From Rhizomicrobium sp. (GTDB lineage Bacteria; Pseudomonadota; Alphaproteobacteria; Micropepsales; Micropepsaceae), in contig JBBCHM010000002.1 of the NCBI GenBank assembly GCA_037200045.1, positions 434,001 to 498,000 on the forward strand: a stretch of 64,000 nucleotides of DNA. The letters are read 5' to 3'. Position numbers and translations under genes: made by a program. This document shows, in pieces, positions 8,428 to 19,500 of the stretch. The notes below the pieces were generated by a model. The model was not told the DNA's origin and did no database searches. It saw only the letters and a list, made by a program, of their open reading frames with translations. Within the stretch, counting starts at the first letter, position 1. Every line of letters begins with the position of its first letter.

Positions 8428-8712
8428 GTGCTCGAATTCGAGTGGAATCCGAGGAAGTCGGAGTCGAATCGGCGGAAGCACGGTTTGACATTCGAAGATG
8501 CCATTCGGCTTTTCCATGATCCGCTGAGGCGGCTTGATATCGAAGGTGACGAACATGGAGAAATCCGCTGGCGCACGACAGGGGCGATCGATGGAGTTCT
8601 CCACGTCGTCTCACACACCATCCGCGAAGAAGGCGAAACCGAAATCTACCGCATCATCACGGCGCGGAGAGCAACACCTCGTGAGAGTAAAGTTTACGAA
8701 GAAGCTCCCTAA
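8428..8712 (+). CDS. brnT: BrnT-family toxin (module 1)
   Basis: Type II toxin with a RelE-like ribonuclease fold (DUF497). The 94-residue protein starts at GTG 8428 behind GGGGAGA. It has the N-terminal signature FEWNPRKSESNRRKHGLTFEDAIRLF and the C-terminal TEIYRIITARRATPRESKVYEEA, both diagnostic of BrnT. It precedes and overlaps its antitoxin gene by 32 bases, the usual toxin-first order of this family. The complex normally represses its own promoter. Confidence 0.9.
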   Translation: MLEFEWNPRKSESNRRKHGLTFEDAIRLFHDPLRRLDIEGDEHGEIRWRTTGAIDGVLHVVSHTIREEGETEIYRIITARRATPRESKVYEEAP

Positions 8713-8998
8713 GCTGACCGAAGAGCAGCGTGAACGGCTCAAGGCCTTGGCTGAAATGCCGGACGACCAGATCGACACGAGCGATATTCCGGAATTGCCG
8801 GCCGACTACAAAGGACCGACCTATATCGGACTCTTTCCGGGCTTCGCGACGAAGAAGAGCGTCACCATCCGCCTCGACGACGACGTGGTGAAATGGTTCA
8901 AGGCCCAAGGCAAGGGCTGGCAGACCAAGATGAATTGGGTGCTGCGGCTCTATTACGCCAGCCATCGCAAGACCGGCGTGAAGGTCGGCCGTCCCTAG
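8681..8998 (+). CDS. brnA: BrnA-family antitoxin (module 1)
   Basis: The 105-residue partner of the upstream toxin. The start GTG 8681 lies inside brnT. The acidic middle (MPDDQIDTSDIPELP) wraps the toxin in the family, and the C-terminal KKSVTIRLDDDVVKWFKAQGKGWQTKMNWVLRLYYASH is the ribbon-helix-helix DNA-binding part. The stop TAG overlaps the oppositely oriented stop of typA in a shared CTAG, leaving no room for a terminator between the convergent genes. Confidence 0.88.
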   Translation: MRVKFTKKLPKLTEEQRERLKALAEMPDDQIDTSDIPELPADYKGPTYIGLFPGFATKKSVTIRLDDDVVKWFKAQGKGWQTKMNWVLRLYYASHRKTGVKVGRP

Positions 8999-10821
8999 AC
9001 CGCCTCGGTCCGCGAGGCGCGCTTGCGGTCGTGGGGCGAGAGCGCCTTCTTGCGGATGCGGATCGACTGCGGCGTCACCTCGACCAGCTCGTCGTCCTCG
9101 ATATAGGCGATCGCCTGTTCCAGCGTCATCGGCACGATGGGCGTCAGCCGCACCGCCTCGTCCTTGGAGGTCGTGCGGATGTTGGTGAGCTGCTTGGCCT
9201 TCAGCGGGTTCACTTCCAGGTCGTTGTCCTTGGCGTTCTGGCCGATGATCATGCCCTGATAGACCTTGGTGCCCGGCACGATGAAGAGCTTGCCGCGCTC
9301 CTCCAGATACCACAGCGCATAGGCCACTGCCTCGCCGTCGCCGGTCGAGATCAGGACGCCGTTGATGCGGCCCTGCACGGTTCCCTTGTGCGGCGCGTAT
9401 TCCTTGAACATGCGGTTCATCACGCCGGTGCCGCGCGTGTCGGTGAGGAACTCGCCGTGATAGCCGATCAGGCCGCGCGACGGGGCGTTGAAGATGATCC
9501 GCGTCTTGCCGGCGCCGGTCGGGCGCATGTCCTGCATCTCGCCCTTGCGCTGGGAGATCTTGTCGATCACCACGCCGGTATAGGGATCGTCGACGTCGAC
9601 GGTGACTTCCTCGATCGGTTCCAGGCGCTCGCCCTTCTCGCCGGCCTGGAACAAGACGCGCGGGCGGCTGATCGAGACCTCGAAGCCCTCGCGGCGCATG
9701 GTTTCGATCAGGACGCCGAGCTGGAGCTCGCCGCGGCCGGCGACCTCGAAGGAACCTTCGCCGGTCTCGTTGACCTTGATTGCGACATTGCCCTCGGCCT
9801 CGCGCAGCAACCGGTCGCGGATGACGCGGGACTGCACCTTGTCGCCCTCGCGGCCGGCGAGCGGCGAGTCGTTCACCGAGACCGTCATCGCCAAAGTGGG
9901 CGGGTCGATCGGCTGGGCCTGGATGGGTTCCTCGACGGAGATGTCGCAAAGCGTATCGGCGACCGTCGCGTTTTGCAGGCCGGCGATGGCGATGAGATCG
10001 CCCGCCTCGGCCCGTTCCACCGGCACGCGGGCCAGGCCCCGGAAGGCCAGGAGCTTGGTGGCGCGGGCGCGCTCGACCACGCCGCCCTCGCGGTTCAGCG
10101 CCTTGATCTGGCGGTTGACGGTGATGGCGCCCGATTCGATGCGGCCGGTGAGAATGCGGCCGAGGAAATTGTCGGCTTCCAGCGTCGTCACCAGCATCTT
10201 GAACGGATGATCGTCGCCGGCCAGCGCCAGCGGCTTGGGCAGCGGCACGTCTTCGACGATGCGCTTGAACAGAGGATCGAGATTGCGGTGCTCGTCGGTG
10301 AGCTCGTTCACCGCCCAGCCATTGCGGCCCGAGGCGTAGAGATAGTGGAAGTTGAGCTGGTCGTCATTGGCTTCCAAAGCGAGGAACAGGTCGAAGATCG
10401 ATTCCAGCGTCTCCTTGGGCTGGGCGTCGGATCGGTCGATCTTGTTGATCACCACGATGGGCTTGAGGCCCAGTTTCAGGGCCTTGGAGAGCACGAATTT
10501 GGTCTGCGGCATGACGGACTCGGCCGCGTCGACCAGGAGCACCACGCCGTCCACCATGGAGAGGATGCGCTCGACCTCGCCGCCGAAATCGGCGTGGCCG
10601 GGGGTGTCGACGATGTTGATCCGCGTGGTGTGCCACTCCACCGAGGTGCATTTGGCCAGGATGGTGATGCCGCGCTCGCGCTCCAGGTCGTTGGAGTCCA
10701 TGGCGCGCTCTTCCATGTGCTGGTTCTCGCGCACCGAGCCGGATTGCTTGAGGAGCTGGTCGACGAGCGTGGTCTTGCCATGGTCGACATGGGCGATGAT
10801 GGCGATGTTGCGGATGTCCAT
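8995..10821 (-). CDS. typA: translational GTPase TypA/BipA
   Basis: Ribosome-binding GTPase of the EF-G family that helps ribosome assembly and stress adaptation. The start at 10821 ([19 protein letters not shown]) gives 608 residues, matching the family. G motifs: AHVDHGKT (G1), RGITI (G2), DTPGHADF (G3), NKIDR (G4) and a G5 region near YASG. It is followed by domain II, an EF-G-like domain III, domain V ([32 protein letters not shown]) and the BipA-specific C-terminal domain. It is a single gene, convergent with brnA. Conservation is high throughout. Confidence 0.97.
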   Translation of the reverse strand: MDIRNIAIIAHVDHGKTTLVDQLLKQSGSVRENQHMEERAMDSNDLERERGITILAKCTSVEWHTTRINIVDTPGHADFGGEVERILSMVDGVVLLVDAAESVMPQTKFVLSKALKLGLKPIVVINKIDRSDAQPKETLESIFDLFLALEANDDQLNFHYLYASGRNGWAVNELTDEHRNLDPLFKRIVEDVPLPKPLALAGDDHPFKMLVTTLEADNFLGRILTGRIESGAITVNRQIKALNREGGVVERARATKLLAFRGLARVPVERAEAGDLIAIAGLQNATVADTLCDISVEEPIQAQPIDPPTLAMTVSVNDSPLAGREGDKVQSRVIRDRLLREAEGNVAIKVNETGEGSFEVAGRGELQLGVLIETMRREGFEVSISRPRVLFQAGEKGERLEPIEEVTVDVDDPYTGVVIDKISQRKGEMQDMRPTGAGKTRIIFNAPSRGLIGYHGEFLTDTRGTGVMNRMFKEYAPHKGTVQGRINGVLISTGDGEAVAYALWYLEERGKLFIVPGTKVYQGMIIGQNAKDNDLEVNPLKAKQLTNIRTTSKDEAVRLTPIVPMTLEQAIAYIEDDELVEVTPQSIRIRKKALSPHDRKRASRTEAV

Positions 10822-11122
10822 GGGGCGCTCGTTCGAGAAGGGCGGGCTTATATAGGCGTGCCCCGGCCGGGGCAACCGAGGCCGCAAGACAGTTTTGCCC
10901 TCACGCGGTTTTGAGCGCCCAACATTGCAAAAAAGACAGTTATATGACCGGTTTAACAGGCAAACGGGGCCGGGCGACAGTTTAAGACATTGCCGGTCTG
11001 GAAATTGGCCAAGGCCGTGCTAAGGACAGCGTGGGGGTGCGGGCCCGGCAACCTTTTGCCGGGGTGGCGGGTATTTGGCCCAAGCCCATGCCATGATTTG
11101 AGGCCGACGGACCGACACACGA

Positions 11123-12331
11123 ATGAATATCCGCATTCCCAGCTCTTTCGAGTCGGTGCCGGACGCCGCGCAGGGCATTCCAGACCGGGTCCGCCGCGGC
11201 AATGCGGCGGCGAGTTCCCGCCTGCGCCTGATCCTGGGCATCCTCGGCGCCGTCCTTTTGGCGGCCTTGGTGATTTTCGTCGTGCTGCCGCTGTTGGGCG
11301 GGGCCAAGCCGCGCGCCACGCCGGCGCCGCCGGTGGTGGTGCAGCGCGCCGCGAAGAAGGACCTTTCCGTCGTCGAGCACACGATCGGAACCGTGGTCTC
11401 GCCGGCCACGGTGCAGCTGACCGCGCGGGTGCAGGGCCAGCTCCTGAAGGCGTATTTCGTCGAGGGCCAGACGGTGCACCGCGGCGACCTGTTGTTCCAG
11501 ATCGATCCCGGGCCGTTCCGCGCCGCGCTCGACAACGCCGAGGCGACGCTCGGCACGGCGCAGCAGAAGGCGGCGCGCTACGGACGCCTGCTGACCCAGA
11601 AGGCGGTGGCGCCGCAGGACGCCGACGACGCCGAGGCTGCCTATCTGGTGGCCAAGGCCAATGTCGACGCGGCGCGGCTGAACCTGGGCTATACGCAGAT
11701 CCGGTCGCCGATCGACGGCAAGACCGGCGCGATCATGATCCAGCCGGGCAACCAGATCACGCCCAGCGGCAGCGGCATGACCTCGGTCGGCGTCACCAAC
11801 CCGGCGGCCTCGACGCTGGTCGTCATCACCCAGATGCGGCCGATCAAGATCTCCTTCGCCCTGCCGCAGGCCGACCTGCCGCGCATCCAGAAGCGCCTGG
11901 CGACGCAGGGCATGGTGGCGACGCTGACGCCGCAGGGCGGCGGGACGCCGCTGACCGCGACGGTCGATTTCGTCGGCAACCAGGTGAGCGACCAGACCGG
12001 CACGATCGAGCTGCGCGCGACCTTCGCCAACGAGAACGAGGCCCTGGTGCCCGGCCAGCTCGTCGATGTCGGCGTGGTGCTGGACACGATCAAGGGCGCC
12101 ACGACGGTGCCGCACGACGCGGTCAACCTCGGGCCGAACACCAGCTTCGTCTATGTCGTGAAGAACGGTGTCGCGCAAATGGTGACCGTGAAGGTCATCA
12201 GCGACGACGGCACGTCGGCGGCGATCCAGGGCCTGGTCAAGGCCGGCGACGCGGTGATCACGGACGGCCAGCTCAAGGTGGTCGCCGGAAAGCCGGTGAA
12301 GGTCTCGCGCGCCCCGACGCAGCAGAAATAG
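11123..12331 (+). CDS. RND efflux periplasmic adaptor (HlyD/MdtA family)
   Basis: Membrane-fusion protein linking the inner-membrane pump to an outer-membrane channel. 402 residues: a short cytoplasmic N-terminus, one membrane anchor (about 33-58, LILGILGAVLLAALVIFVVLPLL), a lipoyl half-motif (VQLTARVQGQLLKAYFVEGQTVHRGDLLFQIDPGPF), an alpha-hairpin with AEATLGTAQQKAARYGRLL, the second lipoyl half (LNLGYTQIRSPIDGKTG) and beta-barrel and membrane-proximal domains. The pump gene begins 8 bases after its stop, so they are co-transcribed. No TolC-type channel gene or TetR regulator is adjacent. Confidence 0.93.
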   Translation: MNIRIPSSFESVPDAAQGIPDRVRRGNAAASSRLRLILGILGAVLLAALVIFVVLPLLGGAKPRATPAPPVVVQRAAKKDLSVVEHTIGTVVSPATVQLTARVQGQLLKAYFVEGQTVHRGDLLFQIDPGPFRAALDNAEATLGTAQQKAARYGRLLTQKAVAPQDADDAEAAYLVAKANVDAARLNLGYTQIRSPIDGKTGAIMIQPGNQITPSGSGMTSVGVTNPAASTLVVITQMRPIKISFALPQADLPRIQKRLATQGMVATLTPQGGGTPLTATVDFVGNQVSDQTGTIELRATFANENEALVPGQLVDVGVVLDTIKGATTVPHDAVNLGPNTSFVYVVKNGVAQMVTVKVISDDGTSAAIQGLVKAGDAVITDGQLKVVAGKPVKVSRAPTQQK

Positions 12332-12338
12332 CCCGGCC

Positions 12339-15300
12339 ATGAACATCTCGGCGCAGTTCATCGAAAAGCCGGTGATGACGACGCTGCTGATGGCGGCGCT
12401 CGTGATCTTCGGCCTGTTCGGCTATTCCAGCCTGCCGGTCAGCGAGCTGCCGAACGTCGATTTCCCCACCATCACGGTGTCGGCGAGCCTGCCCGGCGCC
12501 GATCCGGACACCATGGCCTCGGCGGTCGCCACGCCGCTGGAGAACCAGTTCTCGACCATCGCCGGCATCAGCTCGATGACCTCGTCGAGCGCCGCGGGCT
12601 CGACCTCGATCACGCTGCAATTCGACCTCGACCGCAACATCGACGCGGCGGCGCAGGACGTGCAGTCGGCGATCTCGGCGGCGAGCCGGCAATTGCCGAC
12701 CAACATGCCGACGCCGCCCACCATCCGCAAAGTCAATCCGTCGGACCAGCCGGTGATCTTCATCGCGCTGCATTCGCCGGCGCTGGCGATGTCGGAGGTC
12801 GACAAATACGCCGAGACGCTGCTGGCGCGGCAGATTTCGACGCTGAACGGCGTGGCCCAGGTCAACGTCTACGGCTCGCAGAAATTCGCGGTGCGGGTGC
12901 AGATCGATCCGGCGCAGCTCGCGGCGCGCGGCATCGGCATCGACGCGGTGGCGGGCGCCCTGGCCAACGCCAACGTCAACCAGGCGACCGGCCAGCTCAA
13001 CGGCCCGACCCAGGCGACACTGATCCATACCAACGGCCAGTTGATGACGGGCGCGGCCTTCAACAACCAGGCGATCGCCTATCAGAACGGCGCGCCGGTG
13101 CGGGTCAAGGACGTCGGGCGCGCCATCGACAGCGTGCAGAACAACCTCGCCTATAGCTGGTTCAACGGCCAGCCCGCCGTCGTGCTGGCGGTGCAGCGCC
13201 AGCCGGGCTCCAACACCATCGAGGTGGTGGACGAGATCAAGGCGATCCTGCCGGCCTTCTCCAAGCAGCTTCCGGCCTCGCTCGCGCTCGACATCATCTA
13301 CGACCGCAGCCAGCTCATCCGCTCCTCCGTCGCCGACGTGCAGAGCACGCTTTTGATCGCCGCGGTGCTGGTGGTGCTGGTGATCTTCATCTTCCTGCGC
13401 AACCTGTCGGCGACCGTGATCCCGTCGCTGGCGCTGCCGATCGCGGTGATCGGCACCTTCGCCGGCATGGCGCTGTTCGGCTACAACCTCGACAATCTGT
13501 CGCTGATGGCGCTGACGCTGTCGGTGGGATTCGTGGTCGACGACGCCATCGTGATGCTCGAGAACATCGTGCGCCACATCGAGGAGGGCGAGAAGCCGCT
13601 CGAAGCCGCGCTCAAGGGCTCGCGGGAAATCGGCTTCACCATCCTTTCGATGACGGTGTCGCTGGCGGCGGTGTTCATCCCGCTCGTCTTCATGGGCGGC
13701 ATCGTCGGCCGGCTGCTGCACGAATTCGCGGTGACCATCGTGCTTGCCATCGTGGTGTCGGGCATCGTGTCGGTGACGCTGACGCCGATGCTGTCCAGCC
13801 GCTTCCTCAAGCCGGCCAAGGCGCACAAGCCGGGCGGCTTCTACGAGCGCAGCGAGCGGATCTTCAACAACGTCCAGGGCGGCTATGAGCGCAGCCTGGG
13901 CTGGAGCATGGCGCATCGCGGCTTCATCCTGATCCTGTTCTTCGCGAGCCTGTTCGCCACCGTCGGCCTGTTCTACGCGGTGCCGCTCGATTTCATCCCG
14001 ACCGAGGACCAGGGGATGATCCGGGCGCAGACCGAAGGCTCCGACCGCACCTCCTTCGCCGCGATGTCGACCTATCAGCAGAAGGTCGCGGCGATCGCGG
14101 CCAGGCAGAAGGGCGTGAAATCGGTGATGTCCTTCGTCGGCGGCGGCGGCTCGCGCTCGGGCACCAACACCGGAACGCTGCTCCTGACGCTGAACCAGGG
14201 CGACCGGCCGTCGGCGGACGAGATCATCCGCGAACTGCGCCCCAAGCTCGGCTCCGTGCCGGGCATCAACACCTATATGCAGAACCCGCCGGCGATCCAG
14301 ATCGGCGGGCGGCAATCCAAATCGCTCTACCAGTACACGCTGCAGGGCCTCGACCAGGACCTTCTGCAGCAATCCTCGCTGAAGCTGATGAACGCGCTGG
14401 CCGCGACGCCGGGCTTCCTCGACGTGACGACCGACCTCGACCTCTCGGCGCCGTCGGTCAATGTCGCGATCGACCGCGACAAGGCGGCGTCGCTGGGCGT
14501 CACGCCCGCCAAGATCGAGACCGCGCTCGGCGCCGCCTTCGGCACCGAACAGGTGTCGACGATCTACGGCTCGGCCGACCAGTATTACGTGATCATGGAA
14601 TTGCTGCCGCAATACCAGTACGCGCTGGCCGATCTGCGGCGCCTCTATCTGACCGGGGCGGACGGCACGACGCTGGTGCCGCTGAGCTCGGTGGTGAAGC
14701 TGACGCCGGGCACGATGCCGCTGACCGTGAACCACCAGGGCCAGCTTCCGGCGGTGACGATCTCGTTCAACCTGGACAAGGGCTATTCGCTGGGCGACGC
14801 GCTGACCGCCATCAACCGCGTCCAGGCCAAGCTGGACATCCCCGACACGATCCTCGGCTCGGCCCAGGGCACGGCGCAGGCGTTCCAGAGCTCGCTGAGC
14901 AATATGGGCCTTTTGCTCGCGATCGCGCTCATCACCGTCTACATCATCCTCGGCATCCTCTATGAGAGCTTCATCCATCCCTTGACCATCCTGTCCGGCC
15001 TGCCCTCTGCCGCGGTGGGCGCGCTGCTCACGCTGTGGCTGTTCCACCAACTCTTCACGATGGGGATCACCGGATCGGATTCGCCGCTGTCGATCTATGC
15101 CTTTGTCGGCATGATCATGCTGATCGGCATCGTCAAGAAGAACGCCATCATGATGATCGACTTCGCGCTGCACCGGCAGCGCAGCGAGCACGTCCCGCCG
15201 GAAAAGGCGATCGTGGAGGCGGCGATCGTGCGTTTCCGCCCGATCATGATGACGACCATGGCGGCGCTGATGGGCACGCTGCCGGTGGCGATCGGCTTCG

Positions 15301-15494
15301 GCGCCGGATCGGAAGCGCGCCGGCCGCTCGGCCTCGCGGTGGTCGGCGGGCTGCTCGTGTCGCAGCTATTGACGCTCTACATCACGCCGGTGATCTACAC
15401 CTATCTCGACCGGCTGGGCGACCAGGTCGGCCATTTCCGCTGGCGCGACGTGTTCGGCGGCGGCGACCGCCGCAGCGCGCAGCCGGCGGAATAG
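12339..15494 (+). CDS. RND multidrug efflux permease (AcrB/MdtC-like)
   Basis: Proton-driven inner-membrane exporter of 1051 residues, the full family length, with 12 helices and two large periplasmic loops. N-terminus MNISAQFIEKPVMTTLLMAALVIFGLFGYSSLPVSELPNVDFPTI is typical. The proton-relay Asp pair is present in GFVVDDAIVMLENIVRH, and the TM10-12 region keeps IVKKNAIMMIDFALH and RFRPIMMTTMAALMGTLPVAIG. It belongs to the MdtB/MdtC-like branch rather than to metal exporters, since the metal-site motif is absent. Substrates are unknown. It is co-transcribed with the adaptor. Confidence 0.95.
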   Translation: MNISAQFIEKPVMTTLLMAALVIFGLFGYSSLPVSELPNVDFPTITVSASLPGADPDTMASAVATPLENQFSTIAGISSMTSSSAAGSTSITLQFDLDRNIDAAAQDVQSAISAASRQLPTNMPTPPTIRKVNPSDQPVIFIALHSPALAMSEVDKYAETLLARQISTLNGVAQVNVYGSQKFAVRVQIDPAQLAARGIGIDAVAGALANANVNQATGQLNGPTQATLIHTNGQLMTGAAFNNQAIAYQNGAPVRVKDVGRAIDSVQNNLAYSWFNGQPAVVLAVQRQPGSNTIEVVDEIKAILPAFSKQLPASLALDIIYDRSQLIRSSVADVQSTLLIAAVLVVLVIFIFLRNLSATVIPSLALPIAVIGTFAGMALFGYNLDNLSLMALTLSVGFVVDDAIVMLENIVRHIEEGEKPLEAALKGSREIGFTILSMTVSLAAVFIPLVFMGGIVGRLLHEFAVTIVLAIVVSGIVSVTLTPMLSSRFLKPAKAHKPGGFYERSERIFNNVQGGYERSLGWSMAHRGFILILFFASLFATVGLFYAVPLDFIPTEDQGMIRAQTEGSDRTSFAAMSTYQQKVAAIAARQKGVKSVMSFVGGGGSRSGTNTGTLLLTLNQGDRPSADEIIRELRPKLGSVPGINTYMQNPPAIQIGGRQSKSLYQYTLQGLDQDLLQQSSLKLMNALAATPGFLDVTTDLDLSAPSVNVAIDRDKAASLGVTPAKIETALGAAFGTEQVSTIYGSADQYYVIMELLPQYQYALADLRRLYLTGADGTTLVPLSSVVKLTPGTMPLTVNHQGQLPAVTISFNLDKGYSLGDALTAINRVQAKLDIPDTILGSAQGTAQAFQSSLSNMGLLLAIALITVYIILGILYESFIHPLTILSGLPSAAVGALLTLWLFHQLFTMGITGSDSPLSIYAFVGMIMLIGIVKKNAIMMIDFALHRQRSEHVPPEKAIVEAAIVRFRPIMMTTMAALMGTLPVAIGFGAGSEARRPLGLAVVGGLLVSQLLTLYITPVIYTYLDRLGDQVGHFRWRDVFGGGDRRSAQPAE

Positions 15495-15497
15495 CGC

Positions 15498-16439
15498 TCA
15501 GGCCTTCGCGGAAATCCGGTTCACTTCGGCCAGTTCGTCGGCGGTAAGTTTCCACGCCGCCGCCTTGACGTTCTGCTCGACCTGTTCGGGGCGCGTGGCG
15601 CCGGCGATCACGCTGGAGAGCCAGGGATGGGCGAGCAGCCAGGCGAAGGCGAGGTCCAGGATCGTGCGGCCGCGGGTCTCGGCAAAGGCCGTGAGGCCGC
15701 CGACGATGCGCCAGTTCTCCTCCGTCATGTAGCGCTCGCCGAAACGGCCCATGCGGGCATAGCGCGTGTCGGCGGGGATTTCGGCGCCCTGGCGGTATTT
15801 GCCGGTGAGCAGGCCGCTGGCGAGCGGGAAATAGGGCAACAGGCCCATGCCCTCCTGCTCCAGCGTCGGAACCAAGGCGCGCTCCACGTCGCGCAGCACG
15901 AGGCTGTATTCGTCTTGCGCGGTGACGAAGGCGGCGAGGCGGTTCTTGCGCGACGTCTCGTGCGCGGCGGCGAGCTGGTCGGCCGGCATGTTGGAGGAGC
16001 CGATGGCGCGGACCTTGCCCGCCTTCACCAGATCGTCGAGCGCCCGCAGCGTCTCCTCGACGGGGGTGTTGGGATCGGGCCGGTGCTGCTGATAGAGATC
16101 GATCCAGTCGGTCTTCAGCCGCTTGAGGCTGGCCTCGCAGGCGGCGCGGATATAGGCGGCGGACGAGCCGGACTTGGCGCCCGCATCGTCCATCGGCATG
16201 CCGAACTTGGTCGCCAGCACGATGTCCTTGCGCCGCGCGCCGAGGATCTCGCCGAGCTGCTCCTCCGAGCCGCCGCGATTGCCGTAGACATCGGCGGTGT
16301 CGAAGAGGGTGATGCCCAGTTCCAGGGCGCGGTCGACGACGCGGCGCGACGCCTCGACCGGCAGGGCGCCGAAATTGTTGCAGCCGAGGCCGATGACCGA
16401 GACGGCGATGCCGGATTTGCCAAGCTTGCGGGTTTCCAT
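15498..16439 (-). CDS. aldo/keto reductase
   Basis: NAD(P)H-dependent oxidoreductase with a TIM barrel, 313 residues. The catalytic tetrad is visible: Asp and Tyr in DTADVYGNRGGSEE, Lys in LATKFG, and His in DLYQQHRPDP. The C-terminal cofactor region has SVIAGATRPEQVEQN. Translation starts at 16439 behind AGGAGG. It resembles the YajO/Tas-like group that reduces aldehydes or quinones; the physiological substrate is unknown. It is convergent with the efflux operon, only 3 bases apart, with no obvious terminator between them. Confidence 0.93.
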   Translation of the reverse strand: METRKLGKSGIAVSVIGLGCNNFGALPVEASRRVVDRALELGITLFDTADVYGNRGGSEEQLGEILGARRKDIVLATKFGMPMDDAGAKSGSSAAYIRAACEASLKRLKTDWIDLYQQHRPDPNTPVEETLRALDDLVKAGKVRAIGSSNMPADQLAAAHETSRKNRLAAFVTAQDEYSLVLRDVERALVPTLEQEGMGLLPYFPLASGLLTGKYRQGAEIPADTRYARMGRFGERYMTEENWRIVGGLTAFAETRGRTILDLAFAWLLAHPWLSSVIAGATRPEQVEQNVKAAAWKLTADELAEVNRISAKA

Positions 16440-16523
16440 CGGATCCTCCTGGACGTGGGAGCGCGAACGCTAGGCCATCGCCGCGTCCGAGAAAATGGCT
16501 CCCCTGTCGCGGCCGGGCCAAAC

Positions 16524-16553
16524 AAAAAGGGCGCCGGAAACCGGCGCCCTTTC
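16524..16553 (-). terminator. intrinsic terminator of the TonB-dependent receptor gene
   Basis: The minus strand reads AAGGGCGCCGG, loop TTTC, CCGGCGCCC, then TTTTTG, about 20 bases after the receptor stop codon. A 9-bp GC stem with a T-run is a strong rho-independent terminator. Confidence 0.85.
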
Positions 16554-16573
16554 CGTTGGCCGAAGGCCGGCGA

Positions 16574-19500
16574 TCAGAAGTGGACGCCGATGGCGCCGCC
16601 GATGATGCGCGGGTCGCCGTAGAACGCGCCGGTGTAAAGACCCGACGAAGAACTCGTCAGATATTCGCCGGTCTGGTTCGTGGAGTTGAAGATGTTGCGG
16701 CCGTAGATCTGGGCGTACCAGGTGTCGTCCGGCGAGTTCAGCGTGAACTGCAGGTTCGCGGTGCCGAAATTGCGGATGCGGTCCGCCGGATCGTTGAAGA
16801 TGCGGCCCCACATCGCGGCCTGCCAGTAGTAGTCGAACCGGCCGACGAAGGTATATCCGGCGCCGACATCGGTGCCGTATTGCATGCCGAAGCTCAGCGA
16901 CCAGGGCGGGGTGTTGGCGAGCTGATTTCCCTGCAGATTGACCGCCGCGCCGGCGAGCTGCTGGCTGGCCGTCGTGCCCTGCGTCGAGAAGTTCGTGAAC
17001 GCCAGGGCCGGCGCCAGGGCGCCGTTGAGGACCGACGGCGTGCAGATGCCGAAGGCCGCGTGCTGAACGCCGGCGCCCGCCAGCGCGCTCGTGCCGCCCG
17101 GCGGGGCGAAGAAGATGCCGCCGGAAAGGGCGCTCAGGGTCGCGAAGTCGGACGCGAAGTTCGAACCGCTGTAGTAGAGAACGCAGTTCTGCGCGTTGGT
17201 CGAGCTCAGCGTGCCGTCCTTGATCAGCAGCGCGTTCGGCAGGCCGCCGGTCGGGTTGCGCGGATCGATCTGGCCGCCCTGGCCGAGCTTGGTCTCCGTC
17301 CAGCTCGTGTTCAGGTTGAACTGAAGGCCGGGCACCTGGGGAGGCGCCCACACGAACTCGCCTTCGACGCCGTTCAGGAAGGCGTTCGTGTTGGCGTTGA
17401 CCGAGGTGTTCGCGAGGATCTCGGAGATCTGGTACTTGGCGTAGTTGTAGTACCAGGCGGTCAGGTTCGCCTGCAGCGTGCTGTCGAAGAAGGTGTTCTT
17501 GGTGCCGATTTCGTAGGCGTCGATCGACTCCGGCGCGTAGAAGGCCGGAATGCCGGTCAGGTTGTTCGGCTGGATGCCGGGATTGGCGCCGCCGGCCTTG
17601 TAGCCCTTCGAATAGGACGCATAGACCGTGGTCTGATCGGACCAGTCCAGCTTCGGGGTCCAGTTCAGGACGACGCGGCCGGTCAGCTTGTCGAACTTGC
17701 TCGTGGTCTCCTCGAAGTTCTGGTTGCCCGGACGCGCGGCGTCGAAGTCGACCAGACCGAACGAAACGAGCTGCGCCATCGCGGCCTCGCGGTCGGTCGT
17801 GCCGTTCGGGACGAAGCCGTTGAAGATCGTGATGCGGCCGACATACTGCTTGCGGTCCTCGGTGTAGCGGGCGCCGACCGTCAGCTTCAGCTCGTCGGGC
17901 ACGATGTCCCAGTAGCCTTCGCCGTAAACCGACTTGGATTCCACGAAGGATCGCTCGGTGTCGTTGTCGTACCACGGCGTGCCGTAGATGCAGCCATTGC
18001 CGTTGGCCGGGCTGATGCAGAGGTTCTGCAGCGGCGTGCCGAACAATTGCGCCCCGCCGATGCCGCCGAACAGCGTCTGGCCGTAGTCGAGCGTGTTGGA
18101 CCCGACATAGTAGTCGCCATGCGCGTTCTCGTTGAGATAGTAGACGCCCGCCGCGAAGTTCAGCGGACCGTCGAGCTTGGTCTCCAGGCGCAGTTCGAGC
18201 GACTTCTGGACGTTGTTGCCGTTCGACTGGTCGTAGGCGAATTCGTTCGACGTGTAGCGGTTGATCGAGCCGCCGATGATGCCGAGATTGTTGAAATTCG
18301 AGGTCGGCAGCTGGCCGGGATGGGCGAAGACGAAGGCGTAGGGGCCGGTCGCGGGATTGGCGTAATTGGGCTGCCCGAACGTGGTGCCGAGCTGGGCCAG
18401 CACGCCGTCGAAGACGGCCTTGCTGGTCGCCAGCGTGACCGGATCGAAGTTCGCGCCCGGCTGGTTGATGTAGCTTTCCTGGTTGACCAGGTGGCCGTCG
18501 GCATAGCCGCCGACCAGCGTGGCATCCAGCCAGTCGGTGATCGTCTGCTTCCACTCGGCGCTGATCGAGTTGCTGCGGCCCTTGGTGAAGGGCGTGAAGT
18601 CGGAATTGATCGTGCGCGGGTCGGAGGGCACCGCGCCGGCCGGCGCCACATAGGGCTGCGACAGGTCGAACAGGCCCAGCGCGGCCGCGAAGGCCGGGCC
18701 GATGCCGGCCGGCGGCGCGGCGCCGAACGCGCCGACCGTCGCCTGCCGGCTGACGGGAATGTTGAAGAACGTCGCGTTCAGGTTCACCGGCTGCGAGGCG
18801 ACGGCGTCGGGCAGGCAGCCCAGCACGCCGGTCGGGTCGAAATGGCAAAGCTGCTTCTCGCCGCGCATGCGCGTGTCGTTCTCGTCGCCATGGTCGGCGA
18901 CGATGTCGATCGTCGTGCCGTCCCAGGGCTGCCAGCGCACGCTGGCGCGGCCCGACCATTCGTCGCGCGAATCGGGATGATGGTCCGTGACGCCGGGATT
19001 GACGTTGGTCGAGAAGCCGTCATGGCGGACCCAGTCGGCCGCCAGGCGGACGCCGAGCTCGTCGTTGATGATGGGCACGTTGACCATGCCCTTGATCTCC
19101 GAACCGTCATAGTTGCCGTAATTGCCCTCGACCGAGGCGGAGAACTCGTCGAGATGCGGTTTGGCGGTGAACACGTTCACCGCGCCGCCGGTCGCGCCGC
19201 GGCCGTACAGCGTGCTCTGCGGGCCGCGCAGCACCTCGACCCGCTCCAGGTCGTAGTACAGGCCGGAGTCGACGCCGGCCGCCTCGTAATAGACGTCGTT
19301 GACGTTGAACGCGATGCCGCCTTCGGCGTCGCCGGAGATGACTTGCGTGCCGATGCCGCGGATCTGGAAGTTCGTGCCGGTGAAGTTCGTCTTGGTGTAG
19401 GTCACGCTCGGCGTGGCGAATTGCAGGTCCTTCGGCTGGAGGATCTGGTGCGACGCGAGGTCCGCCGCGCCGAAGGCGGTGACGGCGATGGGAACGGACT

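Noticed and set aside
12273..15191. Very long minus-strand open frame opposite the RND pump
   Set aside because: It is an Arg/His/Asp-rich shadow of a conserved pump gene; high GC leaves reverse frames open.
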